DNA of 49,064 bases from an uncultured Planctomyces sp. (GCA_937899075.1 CALDJX010000422.1:1-49064), one strand, 5' to 3'; positions 16,557 to 25,797 are shown, counted from the stretch's first letter. Notes: generated by a model not told the origin, from the letters alone. Made by a program: numbers and translations.

Positions 16557-17660
16557 TCAGCGAATCTTCAAACTGGCGACGGCGATGAGGGCCAGAAGCG
16601 CGGAGCCGATCCAGAAGCGGACCACGATTTTGATTTCGTGGTGCCCCTTAAAGAGGTAGTGGTTGTGGAGCGGGCTGCAGGCGATCAAGCGGTTGCCGGT
16701 CATCTTGAACCAGCCAACCTGCGCGATGACGCTCAGAGTTTCGATCACGAAAACTCCGCCGACCAGAACCAGCAGAATTTCCTGGCGGCAGGCGAGTGCT
16801 CCCAGACCGAGCAAAGCTCCCATCGGTAGCGAACCTGCGTCGCCCATGAAAACCTGAGCGGGGTAGCAGTTGAACCAGAGGAACCCCAGCATCGCGCCGA
16901 CCATCGCGCCCATGACGACGCTTAGTTCTCCGCAACCGGCGATGTAGGGAATCGCCAGGTAGTCGGCCATTTCTTTGTGGCCGGCCAGGTAAGTGAGTGC
17001 CGTGAACGCTCCGCCGGCAAAGATCATGCAGCCGCTGGCCAGGCCGTCGAGTCCGTCGGTCAGGTTGACTCCGTTTGAGCTGCCAACAAGCACGAACATC
17101 GCCCAGACGGTGAAGCCACTTCCGAGGTACCACGACGCTCCGCCGATCGGGAAGACAACCGAAAGTCCGTCGGGACGATCACGCAGAGTGAAGAACATCG
17201 CCGCTGCGAAGAACAACCCGAGCAGAAGCTGCATGGCGAACTTCTGCTTGACACTCAGACCGTTGCGGTCGGTGCTGAGTTTGATCCAGTCGTCCCACGC
17301 TCCCAGCGAACAGAACGTCGTCACGACGCCGATGCCGCACAGCGTGTACGGACTGCTGAGGTCACCACAAATCAACGCAGCCAGAACGACCGATGCGGAA
17401 ACAAAAATCCCGCCCATCGTCGGCGTCGATTGTTTCTCGGCGTGGAGTTCGTTCAGCTTCTCAGACGCGCTGACAATCTTTTCCTGGAACCGACTCTTCA
17501 GCCACTTGATAACGATCGGGCCGAGCATCAAAGCCAGCAGAAACGACATCACACTGGCCAGAGCGATTCTCGCCGTCAACGCGACGTGCGAGTCGCCCGA
17601 CGAGAGGATCTCAAACTGCCGCCTGAGCGGTTCGAAGTGATTCAACAGCCAGATGAGCAT
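16557..17660 (-). CDS. mraY: Phospho-N-acetylmuramoyl-pentapeptide transferase
   Basis: MraY moves phospho-MurNAc-pentapeptide from UDP onto undecaprenyl phosphate to make lipid I at the inner membrane. The product of 367 residues has ten or so membrane segments and the diagnostic motifs: KQSTPTMGG near residue 75, GAWDDWIK (the catalytic Asp pair), NLTDGLDGLASG, and the C-terminal CSPLHNHYLFKG. It follows murE and murF on the same strand, the usual cell-wall order. It is unusual in being separated from murF by 289 bases that include a strong terminator, so it probably has its own promoter. No Shine-Dalgarno site is seen at 17660. Confidence 0.97.
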   Translation of the reverse strand: MLIWLLNHFEPLRRQFEILSSGDSHVALTARIALASVMSFLLALMLGPIVIKWLKSRFQEKIVSASEKLNELHAEKQSTPTMGGIFVSASVVLAALICGDLSSPYTLCGIGVVTTFCSLGAWDDWIKLSTDRNGLSVKQKFAMQLLLGLFFAAAMFFTLRDRPDGLSVVFPIGGASWYLGSGFTVWAMFVLVGSSNGVNLTDGLDGLASGCMIFAGGAFTALTYLAGHKEMADYLAIPYIAGCGELSVVMGAMVGAMLGFLWFNCYPAQVFMGDAGSLPMGALLGLGALACRQEILLVLVGGVFVIETLSVIAQVGWFKMTGNRLIACSPLHNHYLFKGHHEIKIVVRFWIGSALLALIAVASLKIR

Positions 17661-17765
17661 ATGGGAAAGTTGAGAGGCTAGAGGTGAGAGACCAGAGGCA
17701 AGGAATCGGGGTCAGAGTTCCGAGCTTCAATTCTCTCGACTCTGGACACTCAACCCTCGACTCCC

Positions 17766-17805
17766 AAAAAAAATACCGGGCGCTGAGGGGAGCCTCAGCG
17801 CCCGG
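17766..17805 (-). terminator. Intrinsic terminator between murF and mraY
   Basis: A perfect 13-bp stem (CCGGGCGCTGAGG with CCTCAGCGCCCGG), a four-base loop and, on the minus strand, T-rich sequence ending in eight T (complement of 17766-17773). It points in the direction of murE-murF transcription and lies upstream of mraY. The rest of 17661-17949 carries a purine-rich, GAGAG-type repeat-like stretch and no gene. Confidence 0.85.
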
Positions 17806-17949
17806 ACTGAGATCCACTGCAGAGCGAATTCTGGAGACGATCGGACCCAGTTGACCGTTTAGTTCCAGAATTCGAATGCTCACTTCCGACAGCGCCGGTC
17901 GCTGCATAGTGATTCCCGCAAACCCTTTGCATGCAGTAGATCTCGAAGT

Positions 17950-19410
17950 TCAGATTGGTTTTGTTGATGCCTCCCGGCCGACGGTTTGAACCTGGTTCGC
18001 TGTTGACGTTGACTGAGTTTCCAGCCAGTCGACGACTCGTTCCATGTGTGTGGCGCGGGAGCCTTTCACAAGGATCACGTCGCCGTTTGATCGAACGGCA
18101 GTGAGTTGTTCAAGCAGTTGTTCGAGTTTGACGTGAGCTGTTGCACGTTCCGGATCGAAACCTGCTTCCACCGCTCCGGCGACCACGTCGTCTGCAAAAC
18201 GGCCGAGGGCGACGATGTGGTCGATGCCTGACGCGGCCGCGGCGACTCCGATGTCGCGATGGCATGTTGACGCGTGCTCGCCGAGTAACAGCATGTCGCC
18301 GGTGACCAGAATTCTTTGTCCGGAAGTTTGCCGACCGGCCAGCACCCCGATGGCTGCCTGCATGGCTTCCGGGCTGGAGTTGTAGCAGTCGTCAATGACC
18401 GTGCAGTTGGGAAGCTGGCGAATCTCGCAGCGACCGGCGACGGAAACGAAGTTGTTCAGGCCACGTTGGATTTCGTCGTCCGTCATGCCAAAGTCGCGAG
18501 CTACCGCAACGGCAAACAGGACAGACCGTGCAAAGTGACGACCGGACGCGGTGACTTCGAATCTGGACTCGGCGATAGTGACCTGCAATTGCTCGCCGGC
18601 CTGCACGACCTCAGTGGCGATCAGATCGTTGACGGATTCTTTGTCCGTAATGGTTCTGTTCGTGCTGGTTCCGACTCGAACAACGCGGCAGACCGCTCGG
18701 GCCGCGTGAGCGTCCGCGCTTTCTTCGTCGCCGCATAGCAGCAGCAGACCTCGGCCGGGAATCGCCTCGGCGAGTTCACCTTTGGCTCGAATGACGGCTT
18801 TGTGACCGCCGAACTGAGCGGAGTGAGCGAAGCCCGTTCCTGTGATGATTCCAGTGTCCGGTTGCGCGATTTGTGCGAGCCTGCGGATTTCTCCACACGC
18901 GGAGGCTCCAAGTTCCACAACGGCGATGTCGTGATGCGGACCGAGCTGCAGCAGCGTCAGCGGAACGCCAAACTGATTGTTGAAGTTCTTCGGGCTGCGA
19001 AGGGTCTCGAACTTTTGCGAGAGGACAGCGTGAATCATCTCACGCGTTGTCGTTTTTCCAAAGCTGCCCGTAATTCCGACGACGCGAACTGGCCAGCGTT
19101 GACGGTTCCACGATGCCATGTCGGAGAGTGCTTGCAGGGTGTCGGCAACTTCAACGACTGGTCCGAGGTCCTCGCAATTCCTGCCCGTTGACCATGTCGA
19201 GCTGACGACGCAGGCGGCGGCTCCGTTGCCAAATGCAGCCTCGACGAATTCGTGGCCGTCATGAGCGGTGCCGTGAAGTGCCCAGAAGATGGTGTCGGAA
19301 CTTGCTTCTCGACAATCAGTCACAAGGCGCAGAGGCCGGTCGGTGAGACCTTCCGCGCGGACGATCGTGCCGCCGGTGGCCGTTGCGATTTGGTTGAGTG
19401 AAAATTCCAT
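17950..19410 (-). CDS. murF: UDP-MurNAc-tripeptide-D-Ala-D-Ala ligase
   Basis: MurF adds D-Ala-D-Ala to UDP-MurNAc-tripeptide, the last cytoplasmic step of peptidoglycan precursor synthesis. The product of 486 residues carries the Mur ligase motifs: ATP loop GITGSFGKTTT (a Phe stands where Asn is common), VVELGAS with the catalytic Glu, and DDCYNSSPEAM, which is typical of MurF. It ends with VLVKGSRATHMERVVD (seen as ILVKGSRATHMERVV), also a MurF hallmark. I start at 19410 because MEFSLNQIA aligns with the normal N-terminus; the frame is open to a TTG at 19476 but nothing supports that. It follows murE by 113 bases. Confidence 0.95.
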   Translation of the reverse strand: MEFSLNQIATATGGTIVRAEGLTDRPLRLVTDCREASSDTIFWALHGTAHDGHEFVEAAFGNGAAACVVSSTWSTGRNCEDLGPVVEVADTLQALSDMASWNRQRWPVRVVGITGSFGKTTTREMIHAVLSQKFETLRSPKNFNNQFGVPLTLLQLGPHHDIAVVELGASACGEIRRLAQIAQPDTGIITGTGFAHSAQFGGHKAVIRAKGELAEAIPGRGLLLLCGDEESADAHAARAVCRVVRVGTSTNRTITDKESVNDLIATEVVQAGEQLQVTIAESRFEVTASGRHFARSVLFAVAVARDFGMTDDEIQRGLNNFVSVAGRCEIRQLPNCTVIDDCYNSSPEAMQAAIGVLAGRQTSGQRILVTGDMLLLGEHASTCHRDIGVAAAASGIDHIVALGRFADDVVAGAVEAGFDPERATAHVKLEQLLEQLTAVRSNGDVILVKGSRATHMERVVDWLETQSTSTANQVQTVGREASTKPI

Positions 19411-19523
19411 ACAAGACTTCAGAGAGACTACTGTGTTTTTAGTTTCGGACTTTTCTCTGTGTGAGAGTTCGGCCAATTATCGCCGGGCGAGAACTAATGT
19501 CGCCCGCGGCCGGCGGCCTGGGT

Positions 19524-21131
19524 TCAGGAGCACTCCCCCCTCACGTGCGGCTGAGACCGCGACCTCTCCCCCCGGGACGGCGAGGTAACACTGTGTTTGG
19601 TTTCCTGTTGCGGATGTCGTCGTTCGAGGATTTCGCGAGTGACGAGTCGATCGTCGAATGCCAGGCGTTCCGTGCCGATGACCTGTTCTGATTCGTGGCC
19701 TTTACCGGCGATCAGGACGCAGTCGCCAGGCTGTGCTTCTGCGAGTGCAAACTCGATCGCTCGTCTGCGGTCGGGTTCGACATGGAAGTTGGAGAAGCCG
19801 GGCGGGAATCCGGCGACGACTTCTTCGATGATTCCAAGAGGTACTTCGGTGCGAGGGTTGTCGCTGGTGACGATGGCAAAGTCTGCGTGAGCCGCGGCCT
19901 TGCCAAGCAGCGGCCGTTTGGAGCGATCACGATCGCCGCCAGCTCCGAAGACGCAGAGAACCCGTCCGGGTGTCAGTGACTTGAGGCTGTCGACAACTCG
20001 CTGCAAGGCATCGTCGGTGTGGGCGTAGTCGACGAAAACCGGGAATGGTTGTCCGCAGTCGATGGGTTCAAGACGTCCGGGAACGCAGGACAGGTTTTCA
20101 AGTCCGCGCTGAACGTCGGCGAGCGACGCTCCCATGTGCAGTGCCGCGGCGGCAGCTCCCAGGCTGTTGAGCACATTGTGTCGGCCGGGAAGGACGATGG
20201 AGATTTCAACCTGACTGTCGGCATCTGCGGCGGCTTCAGCGTTGGCGAGTGGTCCCGAGACTGCAAGCTGGAACCGACTTCCGTTGACTCGTTCGTCAAG
20301 AATCTCCGCCCGCACGTCCGCACTTTGCGAGATCGAGAAGGTCACGACCTGATGACCGGCGGCGTATGCTTTGTCGCGGAGCTGGGCACTGCCGGGATCG
20401 TCGAGGTTGATGACGACGATCCCGCCTTCAACGACGTAGTCGAGAATCTTCGACTTGGCAGCGAGGTACGTTGCGAAGTCCGAGTGATAATCAAAGTGGT
20501 CCTGCGTCACGTTGGTGATAATGGCGGCCGCGAGCGGAGTTCCGGCAATTCGGTCCTGCGAGAGAGCATGGCTCGAAAGCTCAATCGCCGCGTGACGGCA
20601 ACCGTTCTCGACCATTCGGCGAAACCACTGAAAGACGCTGCGCGGGCCGGGAGTCGTCAGGCTGGCGGGCGAGGCAATGTTTCCGTCGGAGTACTCGATC
20701 GTGCCCAGCAGACCACATGGTCGATCGGAATCGTTGAGGATTGAACGCAGCATCCAGGCGGTCGTCGTTTTTCCGTTGGTGCCGGTGACGCCTGCGATCT
20801 TCAGCCGGGAAGTCGGCTTCCCGCTGACGGCGTTGCAGATTTTCGAGTACGCGGCGCGGACGTTCGGGACAACGCACTGCGGTGCCTGGAGATTCGGCAA
20901 AGGCCGGTCTGTCAAAACCGCTGAGCAGCCGTTTGCGACAGCATCCGCTGCGAATTCGCGGCCGTCGATTTTCGTTCCGCAAATGGCTGCGAAGACGGAG
21001 TCTTCAGTGACCATCCGGCTGTCGTCGGTGGCATCGTTGACGATCACTTCGCCGCAACCCACAAAGCTGGCGTCCGGCAGAAGCCGTCGCAAACTAACAG
21101 GACTGGGCAAATCAGGCAGCGATAGCGGCAT
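19524..21131 (-). CDS. murE: UDP-MurNAc-L-Ala-D-Glu:meso-DAP ligase
   Basis: MurE adds the third amino acid of the stem peptide. The 535-residue product has the ATP loop GVTGTNGKTTT, the HALSQDRI helix, FVDYAHTDDAL and VFGAGGDRDRSKRP. It also has TSDNPRTE; the DNPR form is the one linked to meso-diaminopimelate, so the wall is probably of the DAP type. The start at 21131 is supported by GGAGGT about ten bases upstream. The last 28 or so residues (after ILERRHP) look like translated repeat DNA, rich in Ser, Arg and Gly, and are not part of the normal fold. It is the first gene of the murE-murF unit and divergent from the signal peptidase gene. Confidence 0.96.
   Translation of the reverse strand: MPLSLPDLPSPVSLRRLLPDASFVGCGEVIVNDATDDSRMVTEDSVFAAICGTKIDGREFAADAVANGCSAVLTDRPLPNLQAPQCVVPNVRAAYSKICNAVSGKPTSRLKIAGVTGTNGKTTTAWMLRSILNDSDRPCGLLGTIEYSDGNIASPASLTTPGPRSVFQWFRRMVENGCRHAAIELSSHALSQDRIAGTPLAAAIITNVTQDHFDYHSDFATYLAAKSKILDYVVEGGIVVINLDDPGSAQLRDKAYAAGHQVVTFSISQSADVRAEILDERVNGSRFQLAVSGPLANAEAAADADSQVEISIVLPGRHNVLNSLGAAAAALHMGASLADVQRGLENLSCVPGRLEPIDCGQPFPVFVDYAHTDDALQRVVDSLKSLTPGRVLCVFGAGGDRDRSKRPLLGKAAAHADFAIVTSDNPRTEVPLGIIEEVVAGFPPGFSNFHVEPDRRRAIEFALAEAQPGDCVLIAGKGHESEQVIGTERLAFDDRLVTREILERRHPQQETKHSVTSPSRGERSRSQPHVRGECS
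19530..19592. repeat. Repeat-like GC-rich segment inside the murE 3' end
   Basis: The plus strand reads as two short inverted modules, including ACCTCTCCCCCCGGGACGGC followed by GAGGT, and CACTCCCCCCTCACGTG. This style matches dispersed intergenic elements, and a weaker relative lies at about 10595-10640 (CTCTTCCTCTGGGAGAGTCGG split around a similar hairpin). It forms the last codons of murE, giving the protein a non-homologous tail. Confidence 0.45.
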
Positions 21132-21504
21132 CCGGTCGGACCTCCATGTCCGTTGAATCCTGAACGACAATCATGTCGCCAGATGCTGAAAAACGTTTGA
21201 ATCCAGTGGGAGAATCTGCGGAGCGGCACGTTCATGCGAGATTTTCCATGAGAGCAGGAACTCGATGCCGCGGCGGGGATTCTGCGGATTTGGCGATTTG
21301 GGTCAATATGAGATCAGCGCCGGCGATTGCGAGTTCTGCTGCGATAGCCAACCTGATCGGCGGAACATTCGTAGTTACAGACAGCCGTTTCGGAATGTCC
21401 GTTTCAGTGGTTAGACTTCCGCTTCGTTGTGGGGCGACGCGATCACGGCTTTGACCGAAACGTCTGCCTCGCCAATCTGGAAACTTGCGATTACGAAAAA
21501 CTGA
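21132..21504. other. Divergent promoter region of murE and signal peptidase
   Basis: This is 373 bases between the murE start and the plus-strand signal peptidase start. No coding sequence is supported. Promoters for both genes must lie here, but I cannot pick a convincing -35/-10 pair. Confidence 0.35.
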
Positions 21505-23526
21505 ATGGCCGCCAACGAACATCCAGCCTGGTACGCGACCGCGGCCGAATTCGCTCCCGAGCGGAAATCGGATTGGACCGCGACGTCCGCACCGGTGGAG
21601 CCCCCCCCCGCTGAGATGCAGCAGGCCGAAACACTGCAGGCCGAGACGCAGCGGGCCGAAACGCAGCCGGCCGCGAGTCAGCAACCGGAAGAGGCTGGCG
21701 TTTTTCGGCAGGTCGTGGAAGCCTTGGCCTGCCTGGCCGTTGCCGTGATCGTGTTCCGGGCGTTTCTGCTGGAAGGGTACATCATCTCGACCGGCTCGAT
21801 GGCTCCGTCGTTGCTGGGATATCACAAGCAGGTCGTCTGCCCCGATTGCGAATATGAGTTCGCTTTTGGAGTCGCGTTTGATCGACCGAGCATGGCTCCT
21901 TCTCAACTGGCGACGTGTCCGAACTGTGGGCAGGGAGGGATCGATCTTACGAAAGTGCCGCGGAACGATGGCGACCAGTTGCTGGTCAACAAGTACGCGT
22001 ACCTGTTCGGTGATCCGAATCGTTGGGAAGTCGTCGTCTTCCTGAATCCGAACAATCCGAATCAGGCGTACGTTAAACGGGTAGTCGGTTTGCCTGGCGA
22101 GACCATTTTCGTGCGCGACGGAGACGTCTACATCAACGGACGAATTCAGCGTAAGACGATGACTGAGCAACGCGCGATTCGAATTCCAGTCTTCGATCAG
22201 AAGTTCCAGGCCAGTGACACAGGCTGGATTCCTCGTTGGCTCACGGATCCCGAATGGAAAATCACGAATGCGGATTTTGCGTTCAACGATCGTGGGAGCA
22301 ACGATTCAGTAGCTATCGCTCGTGGTCAATCTTCTGATGACTCTTCGCAGCAGACGCGATCAACGAAGTTGGCCAGTCTTTCATGGGTGCGGTATTTCCA
22401 CTGGCCGCGACTTTCGTCTTACTCATCGCAACGCAATCGATCAGCTCTTGAGTCGCTTCGTCCGAGCAATGTTTCTGACATGTACGGCTACAACCAGCCG
22501 GTGAGAGCTGCTGAGCAGTACCGCGTTAACGATTTGATGCTGGCCGCTCAGTTGGACTTTTCGAGTCGCAATGGCAGCAGCGATAACGTCCGCAACGGCG
22601 ACCTGATGCCGGGCGGGGTAGCGGAAAACCTTGCAGTCCCGACAGGCGAATTCGTCGCTCGTCTGAGTTGCCGCAAGAAGCAGATCGTTTGCCGCATTGC
22701 TGCTGACGCAAAGTTGCTGGACCTCTGGATTGTTGGACCGACTGCCGGAGAAGCTGACCGAGTTCTGACCGAAGGCCAGATGGCCGACGCCACGGTTGAG
22801 TTGAGAGATGACTGGTTCAACGAAGTCGTCGATTTCGAATTATCGTCGTTTGATCGTCAGGCAACGGTCGCTGTAAATGGAGTGGAACTGGTTTCCGTGC
22901 CGTTGGACGATGAGCTTCGCGACGTACCGCATGGTTCATGGTCAGAGAGTCCTCAGGGCGACCTGTCAAAGATCGCGGTCGCGGGTTACGGGTCTGGCTC
23001 GACACTTCAGGCGTCAGAGCATCGACCGTTTCGTTCTGTAGAAGGGGCGGGCGATGGTCGGGCGAGAGACGACCAACTCGAAGCCGGTGCCGTTCAACAA
23101 GCGGCATGGACGGATGGGGTGAGTTCGGGAAGTACGGAATCGCTCGGCGACATTCGTGAATCTCAAGTGCCGAGCGGACAATCGTCGAATGAAAGCATGA
23201 GCCCTGTGGCGTTTGGCGCTCGACAGGGGACGGTGACGGTCAAATCAGTCACCTTGTACCGAGACGTTCATTACACAACGAAAAATCATCGGCACGCGAC
23301 CGAGCGGCCACTTAAACTCGGCGATGACGAATTCTTCTTCCTCGGAGACAACAGCCCAGTGTCACTCGACAGTCGAGGCTGGGTGAACCCCGTGGTCGCG
23401 CGACACTTGCTGGTTGGTCGGCCGTTGGTTGTTCACCTGCCGTCTCAACCGGGGCGGCTTAAGATCGGAAACACCGTCAAATACATCCGAATTCCTGACT
23501 TCTCAAAGATCAGGTGCATCCGGTAG
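21505..23526 (+). CDS. lepB: Signal peptidase I, oversized paralogue 1
   Basis: The product of 673 residues is far longer than typical signal peptidase I (200-320). It has a Gln/Ala/Glu-rich N-terminal tail with 15-base repeats (about 37-56), one membrane helix (about 70-94) and the catalytic Ser98 in STGSMAPS. Two CxxC pairs follow (Cys112/115 and Cys138/141), probably a zinc ribbon, then catalytic Lys191 in YVKRVVGLPGE and the final box E FFFLGDNSPVSLDSRGW near 612-628. Between the last two lies an insertion of about 400 residues. Its central part resembles a beta-sandwich (concanavalin/LamG-like), followed by a Gly/Ser-rich linker. It should cleave signal peptides at the inner membrane. 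A run of nine C (21601-21609) codes for Pro33-35. No Shine-Dalgarno site is seen. Confidence 0.92.
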   Translation: MAANEHPAWYATAAEFAPERKSDWTATSAPVEPPPAEMQQAETLQAETQRAETQPAASQQPEEAGVFRQVVEALACLAVAVIVFRAFLLEGYIISTGSMAPSLLGYHKQVVCPDCEYEFAFGVAFDRPSMAPSQLATCPNCGQGGIDLTKVPRNDGDQLLVNKYAYLFGDPNRWEVVVFLNPNNPNQAYVKRVVGLPGETIFVRDGDVYINGRIQRKTMTEQRAIRIPVFDQKFQASDTGWIPRWLTDPEWKITNADFAFNDRGSNDSVAIARGQSSDDSSQQTRSTKLASLSWVRYFHWPRLSSYSSQRNRSALESLRPSNVSDMYGYNQPVRAAEQYRVNDLMLAAQLDFSSRNGSSDNVRNGDLMPGGVAENLAVPTGEFVARLSCRKKQIVCRIAADAKLLDLWIVGPTAGEADRVLTEGQMADATVELRDDWFNEVVDFELSSFDRQATVAVNGVELVSVPLDDELRDVPHGSWSESPQGDLSKIAVAGYGSGSTLQASEHRPFRSVEGAGDGRARDDQLEAGAVQQAAWTDGVSSGSTESLGDIRESQVPSGQSSNESMSPVAFGARQGTVTVKSVTLYRDVHYTTKNHRHATERPLKLGDDEFFFLGDNSPVSLDSRGWVNPVVARHLLVGRPLVVHLPSQPGRLKIGNTVKYIRIPDFSKIRCIR

Positions 23527-23551
23527 CCGCGGGCGAAACTGAAGAGGATGA

Positions 23552-23634
23552 CGTAGGGTATGACAAGCGCAGCGCCGGCATACCATTGGAGCGATTTCCT
23601 TGGTATGCCGGCGCTGCGCTTGTCATACCCTACG
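23552..23634. repeat. Perfect 34-bp inverted repeat between the signal peptidase genes
   Basis: Arms at 23552-23585 and 23601-23634 are perfect reverse complements, with a 15-base loop (TTGGAGCGATTTCCT). The arms begin CGTAGGGTATGACAAGCGCA. As RNA this would form a very stable hairpin 25 bases after the first lepB stop. It may act as a terminator or mRNA stabiliser, or be a mobile palindrome; there is no T-run. Confidence 0.9.
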
Positions 23635-23761
23635 GTTCGGTCGGATTTTCGGCCTGATTCACGCCGTCAATCAAACGTAATTATTAGTTCGACTTGTCAG
23701 CCAGCGGAGCGTCAGTTTCGACAGACGCATTCGCTGACAGAATAAATCAGATAGAAGCAGC

Positions 23762-25732
23762 ATGGCGAAATCAAAAGACGGTGCGTCTCGGAAGTCCGAT
23801 CCGAAGAAAAACGAATCTGCGAAAGTGTCCGGGAAGAAGTCCGGCGCTGACTCGAAAGATTCGTCGGAAAAGGGCAAGCAGCCGATCAAGCAGGACAGCA
23901 CTCGCGAAACCGTCGAGTCGATTGTTGTGGCGTTTGTGCTGGCGTTTCTGTTCCGAGGTTTCGAAGCGGAAGCTTTCGTCATTCCAACCGGCTCGATGGC
24001 GCCGACGTTGTACGGGCGGCACAAAGAATCGGACTGCGAACAATGCGGCTACCACATTCTGATCGGTGCCAGCGACGAGATTAACGACGAGACTGGCTAC
24101 TTCAGCTCGAACAAACGGATCGAGACGGCCATCTGTCCGAACTGCCGATTCGAGAATGACGTGCGGAACGCCCCTGTCTTCAAAGGCGATCGAATTCTGG
24201 TCAACAAGTTTCCGTACGAATTCAGCGACCCTCAGCGATGGGACGTCCCGGTTTTCAAGTATCCGGAAAAACCAACCACCAATTACATCAAGCGACTCGT
24301 TGGGCTGCCGAACGAAACGCTCGTGATCAAACGCGGAAACGTTTATCGCATTGAAGAAGACCGGACACGTTCCGTACTTCGGAAGCCGCCATCGAGGCAG
24401 AAGGCGATCCAGATTCCAGTGTCCGACAACAACTTCCGACCATCGGCGCTTCACGAAAAAGGGTGGCCGAAACGTTGGGCGGCGGTGGAGCGTTTGCCGG
24501 ATGGTGCCACCGTGTCCGGAAAGAAAGATCAGCTGGGACTCGGCCCGGTCGCCGGCTGGACGGAAGCCGCCGGAACCTGGGATGAGGATGCCGCCGCCGG
24601 AAGTTTCTCGATCGAGAAAGCTCGCGCAGGCGAGTCACTCAAGTGGCTGAGGTACCGCCACATCGTTCCCACTAATGATGATTGGGAAGCCGCAAATGAT
24701 GGGCCGCTGCGACCGTCGAATCGCGAGTACTTCTTCGATGATGCCGAGTCGATGGGGCCGCGCCCTCAGCTCATTACCGACTTCTGCGGATACAATACCT
24801 ACACCGGCGGCCACGGCACGACGACGGACGATGCTTACTGGGTGGCCGACCTGACTCTGACTTGCGATGTCGAGATCACTGAAGCTGGTGATCAATCTGA
24901 GGTCGTGGTCGAGCTGAACGAAGGAGTGCATTGCTATCGATGCCGCATCGACGTCTCGACTGGGAACGCGAAGCTCGTCTCGGTTAATCGGTATTCCGGT
25001 TCTGGTGAAAGTGAAGAAGTGCTCGCGGAAGCGAAATCCGATCTGGTGGGAACTGGTGACTGGGAGCTTCGTTTTGCAAACGTCGACAACCGAATCTGTC
25101 TGTGGGTTGATGATGATCTGGTCGAGTTCGGGGACGCTGCCAACTATGTCGAGGACGAGTCTCAAACGCCGAGCCCGCAGGATGAAGATTTGATTCCAGT
25201 AGGTATTGCGGTTCGGAATGCCGGAGCGAAGGTCTCGAATCTGCTGATCGAGCGGGACATTTATTACCGCGCCAGCCAGATCAGCAACGAGGACGCCGAC
25301 CGCTTTACCTGGTCAGGCGATGATGAACATCCCGAGCCGTACTCGCTGCGGCGCGTGCTCCACGATCCGGCGGAGTGGTACGAGCTTTATTCAAAGAGGG
25401 CTCGCGGTTCGAATAATACTCCAGAGGCGCGGTTCGAACTTGGACCGGACGAGTTCATGATGCTGGGCGACAATTCACCGCGAAGTCAGGACAGCCGAGT
25501 CTGGCCGAACGCTCGCGGAGCCAAACATCGCCATGCCGTGCCTCGGTCGGCGCTCGTCGGTCGAGCGTTCTACATCTACTGGCCGCACGGCGTTCCGTTT
25601 ATGAACGATGGGGAAGGATATACCGTGAACTATCACAAGGAAGTGACGAGCGGCGGTATCAGGAAGACCGAGTACCCCGATTTTCGCGTCCCGTTTTATC
25701 CGAACTTCTCGCGGATGCACCGAATCCGGTAA
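23762..25732 (+). CDS. lepB: Signal peptidase I, oversized paralogue 2
   Basis: This is the tandem paralogue of the preceding gene, 656 residues. A Lys/Ser-rich cytoplasmic tail (1-48) is followed by a membrane helix (about 50-74) and catalytic Ser78 in PTGSMAPT. Two CxxC pairs follow (Cys92/95 and Cys125/128), then Lys177 in YIKRLVGLPNE (Asn replaces the usual Gly) and box E DEFMMLGDNSPRSQDSRVW near the C-terminus. The insertion between the last two boxes contains a beta-sandwich-like domain (TLTCDVEITEAGDQSEVVVE, about 360-500). It shares all special features with paralogue 1 but little sequence in the tail, so the duplication is old. Both likely process exported proteins, perhaps with different substrates. 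Confidence 0.93.
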   Translation: MAKSKDGASRKSDPKKNESAKVSGKKSGADSKDSSEKGKQPIKQDSTRETVESIVVAFVLAFLFRGFEAEAFVIPTGSMAPTLYGRHKESDCEQCGYHILIGASDEINDETGYFSSNKRIETAICPNCRFENDVRNAPVFKGDRILVNKFPYEFSDPQRWDVPVFKYPEKPTTNYIKRLVGLPNETLVIKRGNVYRIEEDRTRSVLRKPPSRQKAIQIPVSDNNFRPSALHEKGWPKRWAAVERLPDGATVSGKKDQLGLGPVAGWTEAAGTWDEDAAAGSFSIEKARAGESLKWLRYRHIVPTNDDWEAANDGPLRPSNREYFFDDAESMGPRPQLITDFCGYNTYTGGHGTTTDDAYWVADLTLTCDVEITEAGDQSEVVVELNEGVHCYRCRIDVSTGNAKLVSVNRYSGSGESEEVLAEAKSDLVGTGDWELRFANVDNRICLWVDDDLVEFGDAANYVEDESQTPSPQDEDLIPVGIAVRNAGAKVSNLLIERDIYYRASQISNEDADRFTWSGDDEHPEPYSLRRVLHDPAEWYELYSKRARGSNNTPEARFELGPDEFMMLGDNSPRSQDSRVWPNARGAKHRHAVPRSALVGRAFYIYWPHGVPFMNDGEGYTVNYHKEVTSGGIRKTEYPDFRVPFYPNFSRMHRIR

Positions 25733-25797
25733 GCTGCCAAAGCTGCGTCCCACCATCGGTCGACGCCGCAGATGATTGATTCGTCAGGGAGGACGAA

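Noticed and set aside
21232-22170. Long minus-strand open frame opposite the first signal peptidase
   Set aside because: It is a shadow of the GC-biased plus-strand gene; the plus-strand frame has clear catalytic motifs and the antisense product matches nothing recognisable.
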